Positions 6,438 to 14,439 of a DNA stretch of 14,439 nt are shown here, piece after piece. The stretch spans positions 1 through 14,439 of the forward strand of contig JABDJZ010000001.1 in the NCBI GenBank assembly GCA_013003255.1, in the 5' to 3' direction. The notes under the pieces were generated by a model that saw nothing but the letters and a program-made list of their open reading frames with translations, was not told where the DNA came from and made no database searches. Numbering within the stretch: the first letter of the stretch is position 1; each line of letters starts with the position of its first letter. The DNA is from Rhodothermales bacterium (GTDB taxonomy: Bacteria > Bacteroidota > Rhodothermia > Rhodothermales > UBA10348). A program made the position numbers and the translations under genes.

Positions 6438-7855
6438 AGGCTACCCTCCGCCACGGCGGCCTGGATGCGTTCGAGCAGTTCGCGCGACGAGCGCCAGATG
6501 TCACCGGCGCCCATGGCGACCACCACATCGCCCGGTTCAACGAGTCCCGTAACGTATGTGGCCAGGTCTGCTTTGTCGGGCACGTAGTGCACCACGCGGT
6601 GGCCGTAAGATTCGGCCAGGCGCGCCAGCGTCGCACCGGAAATCTGATCCTCAGACACCTCGCGGGCCCCGTAGATGTCGGTCAGGACCAAGACATCTGC
6701 GTCGAAGAACGCGCGCGCGAATCCTTCCTTGAAGTCGGAGGTCCGGGAGTAGAGGTGCGGCTGAAAGACCGCCACGATTCTACGATCCGGCCACGAGTTG
6801 CCAGCGGCTTCCAGCGTGGCGAGTATCTCGGTGGGGTGGTGGGCGTAGTCATCGACCACCGTGACATCGCCGATGTTGCCAAGCACGTGCAGCCGACGCC
6901 GCACGCCGGAGAATCTGGCCAGGCCGGCGGTGATCTCATCAAATGGCATCTCGAGTTCGAGTCCCACCGTGATGGCCGCCAGCGCATTGAGGACATTGTG
7001 ATGTCCCGGGACGTCCAGCGTGGCGCGCCCCAGCGTCTCCCCATAGCGGACCACGTCGAAGCTCATCGACAGTTCGTGCTGTTCGATGCGCGCCGCGCGG
7101 ACGTCGGCCTGCCTTCGGGTCCCGTAGGTCACCACGCGACGGTCAATCCGGCTGATGATCTGCTGTACGTTGGCGTCATCCAGACACACGATGGTGGCAC
7201 CGAAGAACGGGACGGAGTTGGCATACTGGACGAATGCTTCCAGCAGGTCATCCAGATCATCGTAGATGTCGAGGTGGTCTTCCTCGATGTTGGTTATGAC
7301 CGCCAGGGAGGGCGTGAGTCGCAGGAAGGTGCGGTCATATTCGTCCGCCTCCACCAGGATGATCTCTCCCTCACCGTGCACCGCGTTCGATCCGAAGGCC
7401 GAAACCTTGCCGCCGACAATCACCGTGGGATCAAACCCGCCCTCGCCAACCACCAGGCCGGCCATGGACGTGGTCGTGGTTTTCCCGTGGGTGCCCGCGA
7501 TGCCGATTCCAAACTTGGTGCGCATCAGCTCGGCCAGCATCACCGACCGTGGAATCAGCGGAATCCGGCGGCTGATGGCCTCGCGCGTTTCGGGATTGGT
7601 ATCCCTGTCCACGGCCGACGAATGGACCACCACCTGAACGTCTCCCACGTTGGAGGCATCGTGGCCCTCATAAATGGTAGCGCCGAGCGTTTCCAGGTGC
7701 TCAGTGACGTCCGAGAGCGTGAGGTCCGACCCGGAGACTTCGAAGCCGCGGATCAGCAGGACCTCGGCGATGGAACTCATGCCGATGCCGCCGATGCCCA
7801 CCATGTGGACCTTGCGATAGCGCGCAAAACCGGGAAGTCCTCGATGTTCGCTCAT
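6434..7855 (-). CDS. murC: UDP-N-acetylmuramate--L-alanine ligase MurC
   Basis: Cytoplasmic ATP-dependent ligase that adds the first residue, L-Ala, to UDP-MurNAc. The 473-residue protein has the N-terminal Rossmann motif HMVGIGGIGMSSIAE (17-31), the ATP loop GTHGKTTTT (121-129), the VEADEYDRTF region (168-177), EEDHLD (191-196), the start of the C-terminal domain VVDDYAHHPTEI (333-344), FQPHLYSRT (364-372) and GAGDIW (449-454), all expected for MurC rather than MurD, E or F. The frame remains open upstream to 8164, but the ATG at 7855 is chosen because AAAGGAGG precedes it by eight nt, it overlaps the murG stop as ATGA, and the extra 103 residues would only shadow murG. MurB is not next to it, unlike in many other dcw clusters. 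Confidence 0.97.
   Translation of the reverse strand: MSEHRGLPGFARYRKVHMVGIGGIGMSSIAEVLLIRGFEVSGSDLTLSDVTEHLETLGATIYEGHDASNVGDVQVVVHSSAVDRDTNPETREAISRRIPLIPRSVMLAELMRTKFGIGIAGTHGKTTTTSMAGLVVGEGGFDPTVIVGGKVSAFGSNAVHGEGEIILVEADEYDRTFLRLTPSLAVITNIEEDHLDIYDDLDDLLEAFVQYANSVPFFGATIVCLDDANVQQIISRIDRRVVTYGTRRQADVRAARIEQHELSMSFDVVRYGETLGRATLDVPGHHNVLNALAAITVGLELEMPFDEITAGLARFSGVRRRLHVLGNIGDVTVVDDYAHHPTEILATLEAAGNSWPDRRIVAVFQPHLYSRTSDFKEGFARAFFDADVLVLTDIYGAREVSEDQISGATLARLAESYGHRVVHYVPDKADLATYVTGLVEPGDVVVAMGAGDIWRSSRELLERIQAAVAEGSL
6445..6449 (-). promoter_or_regulatory. Shine-Dalgarno GGAGG of ftsQ
   Basis: GGAGG lies inside the end of murC, seven nt (GTAGCCT) before the GTG start of ftsQ. It supports the unusual start codon and translation re-initiation at the GTGA overlap. 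Confidence 0.75.
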
Positions 7856-8961
7856 GCGGCGGCCCTCCTTTCTGCGAGTCGCAAAATGGACCCTGCGATC
7901 CGGTCTGCGGCATCGGTGATGCGTGTTTCGGCGGCCGCCTTTCTCATGGTCGACAGCGTCTCGGCCTGCGTCAGCAGCTGGCGGACGCGGGCCACCCACT
8001 GCTCCCTCAACTCGGCCTCCGGGAGGAGTTCTGCGGCACCGACGGTCACCAGGCTCCGCGCGTTGTGGGTCTGGTGATCCTCGGCCACGTTTGGCGACGG
8101 CACCAGCAGGGCCGGCGTACCCGTCACCAGGAGTTCGGCGCAGGTACTGGCGCCCGAGCGGCACAGCGCGATATCCGCCGCGGCGTATGCCGCCGGCATG
8201 TCGTGCAGATATTCGTGGATGTGAACCCTGGGATGGCTGGGCGCCTGCGCTACCACCCGTTCGTGATACCGGCTTCCGGTCTGCCAGTACAGGTGCGCGT
8301 CTGTTTGAGCGAGGAAATGGTCCAGACCTTCCAGCAGTGCTTCGTTCAGCGCCTGGCTTCCACCGGATCCACCGAAGGACAGCACCACCGGCCCTGTCTC
8401 GGGCAGCCCCAGGCGTTTCCGCGCCTCGGCCCGATCCACGCCCACCAGTTCAGCACGAACGGGATTGCCTGAGAGTACCACCTGATCCTCCGGGAAGGCC
8501 CCCGCAGCCTCCGGAAATGCGATGTGGATCTGCTCGGCCACACGGCCGAGGAGGCGATTGGTCACGCCGGCAAACGCATTCTGCTCCTGAATGACCAGTG
8601 GCCTGCGGCTCATCCAGGCCGCCAGGCCCACCGGCCCGGCCACGAAACCGCCGGCGCCGAAAACCACGTCCGCGTCAAAGTCACGGACCAGCCGCAGACT
8701 CTGGCGCACGCCCTTCAGCAGCTTCAATGGCACCTTGAGGTTCGCCGCAGCAGACGAGCGGCTTATGGCGGCCGCAGTGATCGGGTAGATGGGGTATCCG
8801 GCCCGTGGCACCGCGTCCCATTCGATGCGGTCCTGGGTCCCGGCGAAGGCTACGGCCGAGTCCGGCACCTGCCGCCGAACCGCGTGCGCTACGGCAATCG
8901 CCGGGTAGATGTGTCCACCCGTTCCGCCGGCAGCCATGAGTATGCGAGCGGGTCGTTTCAT
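7852..8961 (-). CDS. murG: UDP-GlcNAc:lipid I N-acetylglucosaminyltransferase MurG
   Basis: GT-B glycosyltransferase on the inner face of the membrane that converts lipid I to lipid II. In its 369 residues are the first glycine loop AGGTGGHIYPA (11-21), GAGGFVAGP (102-110), IQEQNAFAGVTNRLL (124-138), SGNPVR (164-169), the second glycine loop FGGSGGSQALN (196-206), RSGASTCAELL (268-278) and PNVAEDHQTHNA (290-301), which form the UDP-GlcNAc pocket. The second loop has Ser where many MurG proteins have Ala (GGSxGA), a mild change. The ATG overlaps the ftsW stop (ATGA) with GAGG eight nt upstream, and its own stop overlaps murC the same way. Length and motif order are normal for the family; identification is certain. 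Confidence 0.97.
   Translation of the reverse strand: MKRPARILMAAGGTGGHIYPAIAVAHAVRRQVPDSAVAFAGTQDRIEWDAVPRAGYPIYPITAAAISRSSAAANLKVPLKLLKGVRQSLRLVRDFDADVVFGAGGFVAGPVGLAAWMSRRPLVIQEQNAFAGVTNRLLGRVAEQIHIAFPEAAGAFPEDQVVLSGNPVRAELVGVDRAEARKRLGLPETGPVVLSFGGSGGSQALNEALLEGLDHFLAQTDAHLYWQTGSRYHERVVAQAPSHPRVHIHEYLHDMPAAYAAADIALCRSGASTCAELLVTGTPALLVPSPNVAEDHQTHNARSLVTVGAAELLPEAELREQWVARVRQLLTQAETLSTMRKAAAETRITDAADRIAGSILRLAERRAAA
7864..7868 (-). promoter_or_regulatory. Shine-Dalgarno of murC (AAAGGAGG)
   Basis: The best ribosome binding site in the cluster: GGAGG, preceded by AAA, eight nt before the murC ATG at 7855. It rules out the longer upstream reading frame that runs to 8164. Confidence 0.85.
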
Positions 8962-10097
8962 CGCAGCTGCCTCGAAATGTTGAGGAGCATGCCCACCATG
9001 GCGCCGCTGACGAGCATCGACGTCCCGCCGTAGGAGACGAACGGCAGTGGCAGGCCGGTCACCGGCAGCAAGCCGCTCGCCACCCCTGCATTGGCAAACC
9101 CGTAGATCGATATGGAGGCCGTCAACCCGATCGCAAGAAACAGCCCCAGGGGGTCCGGCGCGTGCCGGGCTATTCGAAGGAAGCCCCGGAACAGAAACGC
9201 CATCAGGAGTGCCAGCACGGCAAAGGCGCCCACGGCGCCGTACTCCTCGGCAATGATGGCAAAGATGAAGTCGTTGTACGCCTCGGGGAGGAAATTCCGC
9301 TGGGTGCTCTTGCCTGGTCCTTTCCCGGTTAGCCCGCCCATGGCAATGGCGATGCGGGCCTGACGCGACTGGTATCCTTCGTCTGCGTCAGAGAAGACCC
9401 GCTCCGCGGAAGTGTGGGGGAAGAGCTTGACGCCCACAAAAGACTCCACCCGCGCCGCCCGGTTGGGCGAAGTCAGCAGCAGCGCGTAGCCGAGCGTCAG
9501 CACGATGCCGGCCACCGCCAGCAACTGCCAGATGCGCACACGCGCCACAAAGCCCATCGCGCCGACCGCGGTCAGTGCCACCAGGGCAGTCGACAGATCC
9601 TCCATCCCGATCAGGATCCCCGTCACGATCATCCAGAAGAGGAGCGGGGCAAAGGCGCGTGAGAAGGACCCGATGTAGGTCTGCTTCTTGGCCAGGAGCC
9701 ACGCGGCGTAGAGAATCAGGCTGACTCGTGCCAGATCAGAAGGCTGGAACCCGAATCCGGCGATGGATAGCCAGCGGGTGGCACCACCACTGGCAACCCC
9801 CACCAGTTTCACCACCACGAGCAAAGCCAGACTCGCCAGCAGGAGCACCTTCCCATAGCGCGCGATCAGGCGATAGTCGATGTAGGAGACGGCCATCATG
9901 ACGGCCAGCGCCAGTCCCATGCGCAACACGTGACGCATCAGCAGACCACTCGTGTCACCCCCCATCTTGGTGTCCGCCAGGTACGACACGGCGCTGTACA
10001 CAGCCACCACGCCCATGGCCGACAGCGCCAGGGTAACCAGCACGACGTACTTGTCGAGCGGATCGCGTACCAGTATGGAGTTCAGGTAGGCCCTCAC
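8958..10097 (-). CDS. ftsW: Peptidoglycan glycosyltransferase FtsW
   Basis: SEDS-family membrane polymerase that, with FtsI, extends septal glycan from lipid II. The 379-residue protein is hydrophobic throughout with about ten membrane segments. Diagnostic parts: GGATRWLSIAGFGFQPSDLAR (104-124), EDLSTALV (166-173), NRAARVESF (212-220) opening the large periplasmic loop, GYQSRQARIAIAMGG (241-255), LPEAYNDFIFAIIAEE (270-285) where Asp 276 aligns with the catalytic Asp of RodA/FtsW, and TGLPLPFVSYGGTS (347-360). Start is GTG at 10097, directly abutting the murD stop (TAAGTG) with no visible Shine-Dalgarno, so it may depend on coupling. RodA is a close paralogue; the position inside the dcw cluster favours FtsW. 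Confidence 0.95.
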   Translation of the reverse strand: MRAYLNSILVRDPLDKYVVLVTLALSAMGVVAVYSAVSYLADTKMGGDTSGLLMRHVLRMGLALAVMMAVSYIDYRLIARYGKVLLLASLALLVVVKLVGVASGGATRWLSIAGFGFQPSDLARVSLILYAAWLLAKKQTYIGSFSRAFAPLLFWMIVTGILIGMEDLSTALVALTAVGAMGFVARVRIWQLLAVAGIVLTLGYALLLTSPNRAARVESFVGVKLFPHTSAERVFSDADEGYQSRQARIAIAMGGLTGKGPGKSTQRNFLPEAYNDFIFAIIAEEYGAVGAFAVLALLMAFLFRGFLRIARHAPDPLGLFLAIGLTASISIYGFANAGVASGLLPVTGLPLPFVSYGGTSMLVSGAMVGMLLNISRQLR

Positions 10098-11459
10098 TTA
10101 CAGGTTGTTCACCAGCCGCTTGAACGCGTTGCCGCGCTGTTCATAGTTGTCGAATTGGTCAAACGAGGCACACGCTGGACTCAGCAGAACCACGTCACCG
10201 GATTGTGCTTCTGCGGAGGCCAGTTCCAGCGCCTCCTCCAGGTCACGGGCTCGGAGGCTCCTTCCGGCCGCATCCCCGACGGCCTCGGCAATCACGCCGG
10301 CCGCCTCCCCGAAGCAGACCAGCGATTTGACCTTCTGGCTGACAAGCGGACGCAGCGGCCCGTAGTCGTTGCCCTTGTCCCGGCCGCCGGCCAGCAGTAT
10401 CACGGGGTCGCGCATGCTCTCCAGGGCATACCAGACCGCGTTCACGTTCGTGGCTTTCGAGTCGTTGATGTAGCGGACACCCTGGACCTCCCGGACGGGC
10501 TCGAGTCGGTGGGGCACGCCTTCGAACGTGGCCAGGCTTTCGCGGACCACGTCACTTCGCACCTCCATCACGCGCGCGGCTACTGCCGCGGCCAGGGAGT
10601 TGTACAGGTTGTGCTTTCCTCGGAGAGCCAGTTGCTCCGTCTCCATAAGGGGTTCGTCTTTGCCGTCGAGGCACAGGTGAATGGTGTCGTCCCTGACATA
10701 TCCGGCCGCCGTGGTCTTCTCCAGGGAGATTCCAAGCCGGTCCAGTTCAGGAGTCCGATAGGCGAGATCCTCCAACAGAGGATCGTCGAGATTGTATATG
10801 AGGGTGTCGCCCTGGCCCTGGTAGGCGCACAGGCGATACTTCGCGGCGGCGTACCGGGACATGCTGCCCCCGTACCGGTCCAGATGATCCGGCGTGATAT
10901 TGAGCAGGATCGAGATGCGGGGACGGAAGGTGGCGGTGTGCTCCAACTGAAAGCTGGACACCTCCAGAACCACCACGTCTTCGGCCGAAACGCGATCCAC
11001 GATGGCGGCGAACGGCAAGCCGATGTTGCCTGCCACCCAGGTTTTCCGACCGGACTGCGAGAGCACGTGGCCCGTCAGGGATGTGGTCGTAGTCTTTCCG
11101 TTGGACCCGGTGATGCCGATTACCGGGGCCGTGCAGAACCACGACGCTACTTCGATTTCGGAATAGACCGGGGTCTCGTTTTCCCGGGCCTGCACCAGCA
11201 GGGAAGCGCCGGGGGGCACGCCCGGACTCGTGACCAGGAAGTCAGCATCCAGGCCGGTTGAGGTGTGCCCACCAAACTCGTAGGCCACGCCGAGATCGCG
11301 CAGTTCATTCTCGTCTTCCGCCGACATCCTTCCGGACTCGGTGACAAATACGCGCGAACCGTAAGCGTTGAGCAGCCGCGCCGCGGCCATGCCGCTGCGG
11401 GCAGCACCCACAATGGTGGCGCGTGATCCCCGGACGCTATGGCGTGGTCCCAGACTCAT
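10098..11459 (-). CDS. murD: UDP-N-acetylmuramoylalanine--D-glutamate ligase MurD
   Basis: Cytoplasmic ligase that adds D-Glu to UDP-MurNAc-L-Ala. The 453-residue sequence shows a Rossmann start ATIVGAARSGMAAARLL (14-30), VTSPGVPPG (76-84), the ATP loop GSNGKTTTT (118-126), AGNIG (143-147), EVSSFQLE (166-173), TPDHLDRYG (189-197), Lys 207 in AAAKYRL as the likely carbamylated Lys, the linker to the third domain INDSKATN (331-338), GGRDKG (358-363) and the long C-terminal signature from SPACASFD (427-434) to QRGNAF (441-446). The last is specific to MurD among the Mur ligases. The ATG overlaps the mraY stop (ATGA), and the TAA directly precedes the ftsW GTG. Confidence 0.97.
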   Translation of the reverse strand: MSLGPRHSVRGSRATIVGAARSGMAAARLLNAYGSRVFVTESGRMSAEDENELRDLGVAYEFGGHTSTGLDADFLVTSPGVPPGASLLVQARENETPVYSEIEVASWFCTAPVIGITGSNGKTTTTSLTGHVLSQSGRKTWVAGNIGLPFAAIVDRVSAEDVVVLEVSSFQLEHTATFRPRISILLNITPDHLDRYGGSMSRYAAAKYRLCAYQGQGDTLIYNLDDPLLEDLAYRTPELDRLGISLEKTTAAGYVRDDTIHLCLDGKDEPLMETEQLALRGKHNLYNSLAAAVAARVMEVRSDVVRESLATFEGVPHRLEPVREVQGVRYINDSKATNVNAVWYALESMRDPVILLAGGRDKGNDYGPLRPLVSQKVKSLVCFGEAAGVIAEAVGDAAGRSLRARDLEEALELASAEAQSGDVVLLSPACASFDQFDNYEQRGNAFKRLVNNL

Positions 11460-12613
11460 CGGATGCGGAGGATGAGGAGGGTGGCGACCACCGTGATGGC
11501 CGTGACGATCCAGAAACGGACCACGATCTTGTTCTCATGCATCCCACCGGCCTCCCAGTGGTGATGAATGGGTGCCATGCGGAAGACCCGCCGACCGGTC
11601 CCGGTCTTCTTGCGCGTGTACTTGAACCAGCCGGTCTGGATGATCACCGAGAGGGACTCGACAAAGAAGACCGCACAGAGCAGCGGGAGCAGCAGCTCCT
11701 TCCGAATGAGAAGGGTCGATGTACCCACCGCAGCGCCAAGCGCCAGGGACCCGGTGTCTCCCATGAATACCGACGCCGGGAATCCGTTGTACCAGAGGAA
11801 ACCGAAGCAGGCGGCGGCCAGAGCCAGCGTGAATACGGCCAGCTCGCCCGCGCCCAAGAGGAGCGTCTCGTTGAGGAAGTCCGCGAAGATGGCGTTTCCT
11901 GCGGTGTACGCAAGGACGGTCAACCCGAGCGCGACGATACCCGTGGTTCCGGCCGCCAACCCGTCCAGCCCGTCAGTCAGGTTAACCCCGTTGGAGACCG
12001 CCGTCACGATGAAGACCACCACCGGGATGTAGATCACCCAGCCCAGATCAACGCCGCCGAAGAGATCCCCGAGGAAGTTGTAGTCCAGCGTTTCACCGGC
12101 CACGAATGGCAGGTAAGTCAGCGTGTTGAACTCCTGGAAGGCGGGGTGGAAATAGATGATCACCCCGACAAAGAGACCCAGCGAAAGCTGGCCGATCAGC
12201 TTGATCCGCGCCGGCAGCCCTGATTTGTCCTGCTTGACCACCTTGATGTAGTCGTCGGCAAATCCGAAGGCGGCCATCCAGGCCGTGGCCACACAGGCAA
12301 GCCAGACGTAGACCTCGGCAATGGCACCCCACAGGACCGTGGCTCCCAGCACCGCGAATACGATGATCAGCCCACCCATGGTCGGCGTGCCGCTCTTGTG
12401 CGAGTGATCCACGCTCCCGGCGTGAATGCCCTCGCGCACGGACTCCCCGATCTGCTTGGCGGCCAGCCATCGAATGATGCGCCGGCCGATGATCATCGAG
12501 ATGAACAGCGCCGTAATCGCAGCCAGTGCAGCCCGAACCGTGATGAACTGGATTACCTGGAATCCCGGCGGCTGGAATTGGGCTTCGAGGTACTGCATCA
12601 GGTAATAGAGCAT
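11456..12613 (-). CDS. mraY: Phospho-N-acetylmuramoyl-pentapeptide transferase MraY
   Basis: Integral membrane enzyme that transfers phospho-MurNAc-pentapeptide to undecaprenyl phosphate, making lipid I. The 385-residue protein has about ten membrane helices and the hallmark motifs: HKSGTPTMGG (72-81), FADDYIKV (118-125) with the paired Asp, NGVNLTDGLDGLA (208-220), FMGDTGSLALG (283-293) and MAPIHHHWE (346-354), whose His cluster separates MraY from WecA-type relatives. The loop around 155-190 between helices is somewhat extended, a form I associate with Bacteroidota-like MraY, though not checked. It starts 1 nt after the murE stop (TGA-T-ATG) and ends overlapping murD. Identification is certain. 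Confidence 0.98.
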   Translation of the reverse strand: MLYYLMQYLEAQFQPPGFQVIQFITVRAALAAITALFISMIIGRRIIRWLAAKQIGESVREGIHAGSVDHSHKSGTPTMGGLIIVFAVLGATVLWGAIAEVYVWLACVATAWMAAFGFADDYIKVVKQDKSGLPARIKLIGQLSLGLFVGVIIYFHPAFQEFNTLTYLPFVAGETLDYNFLGDLFGGVDLGWVIYIPVVVFIVTAVSNGVNLTDGLDGLAAGTTGIVALGLTVLAYTAGNAIFADFLNETLLLGAGELAVFTLALAAACFGFLWYNGFPASVFMGDTGSLALGAAVGTSTLLIRKELLLPLLCAVFFVESLSVIIQTGWFKYTRKKTGTGRRVFRMAPIHHHWEAGGMHENKIVVRFWIVTAITVVATLLILRIR

Positions 12614-12614
12614 A

Positions 12615-14087
12615 TCAGACCCCCGCTGCGCTCTTTACCTGCGCCATGTCGGAGTACGGAATCCGCTCCGTCCCGATGACCTGGTAGGATTCCGGTCCCT
12701 TTCCGGACACAACCACTACGTCACCCACGCCAGAGGCCTGGACGGCCCGGTTGACCGCCTCGGCGCGATCCACGATCCACTGCATGTGCTCGGGCTGCCG
12801 AACGCCTTCGCGAATGTGGTCGAGAATGACCTGGGGATCTTCGCGACGCGGGTTGTCTGACGTGACAACCACCCGGTCCGCGAGGGCCTCTGCAATCCCG
12901 CCCATGATGGGCCGCTTGCCCTCATCCCGCTCGCCGCCGCATCCGAACACGCACCAGAGCTGGGCTCCGGCGGGAACGATGCCGCGCGCGGCCTCAAGGA
13001 CGTTGCGCAGCGCGTCCGGGGTGTGCGCGTAGTCGATTACCGCGACGCGGTCCTTCCTGATGGGGACAATCTCAAAACGACCGGGCGCGGGTTCCGCCTC
13101 ACCCAGCGCGGCAATCCGCTCGGCGGGATCAAGGCCGTAGGCGGCCAGCACACCGTACGCCGCCGCCAGGTTGTAGGCGTTGAATGAGCCGGAGACCTTG
13201 AACCGGGCGTCGTGACCGTCCAGCTTGAGGCGAAGTCCAGCCCGATCCGAGACAATGGCGAGCCTCACATCAGCCGACGATTCCGTTCCGTACGTCAGCA
13301 CGTCGGCCCGCGTTCGACCGGCAATCGCGCGGCCCGCCTCGTCATCTGTGTTGAGAACGGCCAGGGATTCCGCAGGCAGGCTCTCAAACAACCGTGCCTT
13401 GGCATCCAGGTAGGCCTCCACGGTGCCGTGGTAGTCCAGATGGTCCCGGGTCAGATTCGTAAACGCCGCGGCGGCGAACGGAATGGCGGCCGTTCGCTCC
13501 TGGTCTATGGCGTGCGAAGATGCCTCCATGGCGCAGGCCCTGCAGCCCGAGGCTTCCAGATCGGCGAGCGTTTGGTGGAGACGGACGGGGTCCGGCGTGG
13601 TGTGGGTAGTCGGGGCAAGGGCGTCGGGCATTCCCCAGCCAATAGTGCCGATGTATCCGCATCGGTGTCCGGCAGCGTTGAGGGCCTGGGCAATCAGCCA
13701 CGCCGTCGTGGTTTTTCCATTCGTCCCCGTGACTGCCGCCATGGCAAGTCTCTCAGCCGGATCACCCGCCAGCGCCGCACCAAGCTGGGCCAACGCCCGG
13801 CGAGCATCGGAAACCAGGATCTGCGGGACATCTGCTTCGATGGGCCGCTCCACTACCAGTGCCGATGCGCCCGCTGCCACGGCCTGTTCCACAAAGTCAT
13901 GCCCGTCAAACTGGGTGCCCGGGACGGCCACGAATAGGCTCTCGGGGGCCGCCTCGCGTGAATCGGCCGTGACCGCGGTAATCCGGACATCGTCCAGACC
14001 GCCGGTACTGCCCGGCGCCACGAGTCCCGCGTCTGCGAGTCGCCCGGCGAGGCCGTCGAGATATAGGGTGGCGCCTGATCTGGTCAT
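12615..14087 (-). CDS. murE: UDP-MurNAc-tripeptide synthetase MurE, meso-diaminopimelate type
   Basis: Cytoplasmic ligase that adds the third stem-peptide residue. The 490-residue protein contains TADSREAAPESLFVAVPG (40-57, uracil side), the ATP loop GTNGKTTT (121-128), TTPDP (163-167), MEASSHA (187-193), Lys 230 in YLDAKARLF (likely carbamylated), VIDYAHTPDAL (350-360), GGERDEGKRP (384-393) and DNPRRED (411-417). DNPR is the known signature for meso-DAP rather than Lys. The normally strong GKGHExYQ motif reads GKGPESYQ (462-469): His is replaced by Pro while the Glu that contacts DAP remains. The frame stays open upstream to 14222, but the ATG at 14087, four nt after the ftsI stop, gives the usual N-terminus and avoids a 45-residue overlap with ftsI. 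Confidence 0.97.
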   Translation of the reverse strand: MTRSGATLYLDGLAGRLADAGLVAPGSTGGLDDVRITAVTADSREAAPESLFVAVPGTQFDGHDFVEQAVAAGASALVVERPIEADVPQILVSDARRALAQLGAALAGDPAERLAMAAVTGTNGKTTTAWLIAQALNAAGHRCGYIGTIGWGMPDALAPTTHTTPDPVRLHQTLADLEASGCRACAMEASSHAIDQERTAAIPFAAAAFTNLTRDHLDYHGTVEAYLDAKARLFESLPAESLAVLNTDDEAGRAIAGRTRADVLTYGTESSADVRLAIVSDRAGLRLKLDGHDARFKVSGSFNAYNLAAAYGVLAAYGLDPAERIAALGEAEPAPGRFEIVPIRKDRVAVIDYAHTPDALRNVLEAARGIVPAGAQLWCVFGCGGERDEGKRPIMGGIAEALADRVVVTSDNPRREDPQVILDHIREGVRQPEHMQWIVDRAEAVNRAVQASGVGDVVVVSGKGPESYQVIGTERIPYSDMAQVKSAAGV

Positions 14088-14091
14088 GGTC

Positions 14092-14439
14092 TCAATCACC
14101 GGCAGTAAGGGTTGCCTGGGCAGGGATCTCCGCCCCGGCCGGTGGTGATTGGCGACGCACACTTCCGGTGCCTTCGACCCGAACCTCAATACCTCGCTCA
14201 CGCAGCCAGAAGGCGGCATCACGGACGGTCCACCCTGACAGGTCAGGCATGGCGTCCAGACTGAGTTCAGCGGTCTCTGCGCGCACCCGGGACCAGACGG
14301 GCCTCGACGTGCCCGCAGCTACGGTTTGGGAGCGGACCTGAGCGAGCTTCCTGCCGATGCCACCGGTATCCAGGCCGGCTGCCAGCAGGCGGCGCTCGGC
14401 CACGTTGGTCGGCATCCCTTCAATGGCGGGCACTGCTAC
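14092..14439 (-). CDS. ftsI: Penicillin-binding protein FtsI, C-terminal PASTA region (5' end missing)
   Basis: Only the last 115 codons are in the window; the frame is open to the right edge. They contain two PASTA-like repeats: about residues 3-55 (VPAIEGMPTNVAERRLLAAG and onward, divergent at its end) and about 64-114 (MPDLSGWTVRDAAFWLRERG, then VRRQSPPAGAEIP), the second a good match to the V-x-x-Q-S-P-x-x-G pattern. PASTA domains at the end of class B transpeptidases bind peptidoglycan or beta-lactam-like ligands. The place directly upstream of murE, four nt away, is that of ftsI (or a spoVD-like gene), whose transpeptidase domain would lie outside the window. The FtsI name rests on position; the PASTA call rests on sequence. 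Confidence 0.85.
   Translation of the reverse strand, partial: VAVPAIEGMPTNVAERRLLAAGLDTGGIGRKLAQVRSQTVAAGTSRPVWSRVRAETAELSLDAMPDLSGWTVRDAAFWLRERGIEVRVEGTGSVRRQSPPAGAEIPAQATLTAGD

Larger units (their letters stand above)
3033..14439 (-). other. dcw (division and cell wall) gene cluster
   Basis: Ten genes in one direction: ftsI', murE, mraY, murD, ftsW, murG, murC, ftsQ, ftsA, ftsZ. Junctions in order are a 4-nt gap, 1-nt gap, ATGA overlap (11456-11459), abutment, ATGA (8958-8961), ATGA (7852-7855), GTGA (6434-6437), ATGA (5712-5715), and a 109-nt gap before ftsZ. No promoter is recognisable inside. The lack of murF, murB and ddl between these genes matches the Bacteroidota-type order. The cluster continues past the right edge. 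Confidence 0.93.

Noticed and set aside
6587..8077. Long open frame on the plus strand (496 codons) opposite murC
   Set aside because: It is antisense to a certain gene, has no recognisable domain and low-complexity charged composition; such frames arise from GC-rich codon bias. The same holds for the plus-strand frames 4732-5841 (opposite ftsA/ftsQ) and 9930-11261 (opposite murD).
7856..8164. 103-residue N-terminal extension of MurC
   Set aside because: It lies wholly over murG in another frame, is Arg/Gly/Pro-rich with no domain, and a strong ribosome binding site marks the internal ATG at 7855.
14088..14222. 45-residue N-terminal extension of MurE
   Set aside because: It overlaps the PASTA end of ftsI and does not resemble a Mur ligase; the ATG at 14087 gives the family-like start.

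Overview
This GC-rich window is read mostly from right to left. About 11.4 kb of it (14439 down to 3033, minus strand) is a division and cell-wall (dcw) cluster in the order ftsI (3' end only) - murE - mraY - murD - ftsW - murG - murC - ftsQ - ftsA - ftsZ. The order lacks murF, murB and ddl between the genes, and the FtsZ tail and PASTA-bearing FtsI also fit. This resembles the Bacteroidota-type dcw layout. Together with the high GC it suggests a Rhodothermia-like or related lineage of the Bacteroidota/FCB group. That placement is inference from gene order and composition, not from a marker-gene search. The MurE motif DNPRRED predicts meso-diaminopimelate peptidoglycan.

The cluster is packed as one transcription unit. 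Eight of the nine junctions are 4-nt overlaps (ATGA or GTGA), direct abutments, or gaps of 1-4 nt, so translational coupling is likely. MurE, MraY, MurD, MurG and MurC make lipid II precursors from UDP-MurNAc onward. FtsW and FtsI polymerise and crosslink at the septum. FtsQ, FtsA and FtsZ build the divisome. The exception is the 109-nt ftsA-ftsZ gap, which carries two adjacent hairpins and a G-tract cluster on the opposite strand, a plausible place for separate control of FtsZ dosage. About 130 nt past ftsZ lies a long hairpin whose two imperfect pairs are G-U wobbles only in the leftward transcript. It is the likely end of the operon.

The left 2.8 kb is accessory. Positions 1-441 hold the 3' part of a sugar-nucleotide-type nucleotidyltransferase (closest in feel to inositol-1-phosphate cytidylyltransferases). 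It is followed on the same strand by a secreted DUF3047 protein (489-1226). Convergent to these is a minus-strand gene (1269-2819) for a secreted, degenerate glycoside-hydrolase-like TIM-barrel domain joined to a multi-pass membrane domain. This is the least understood gene here and the best candidate for something undescribed. I found no mobile element, CRISPR array, tRNA or rRNA, and no gene-free stretch longer than 213 nt.
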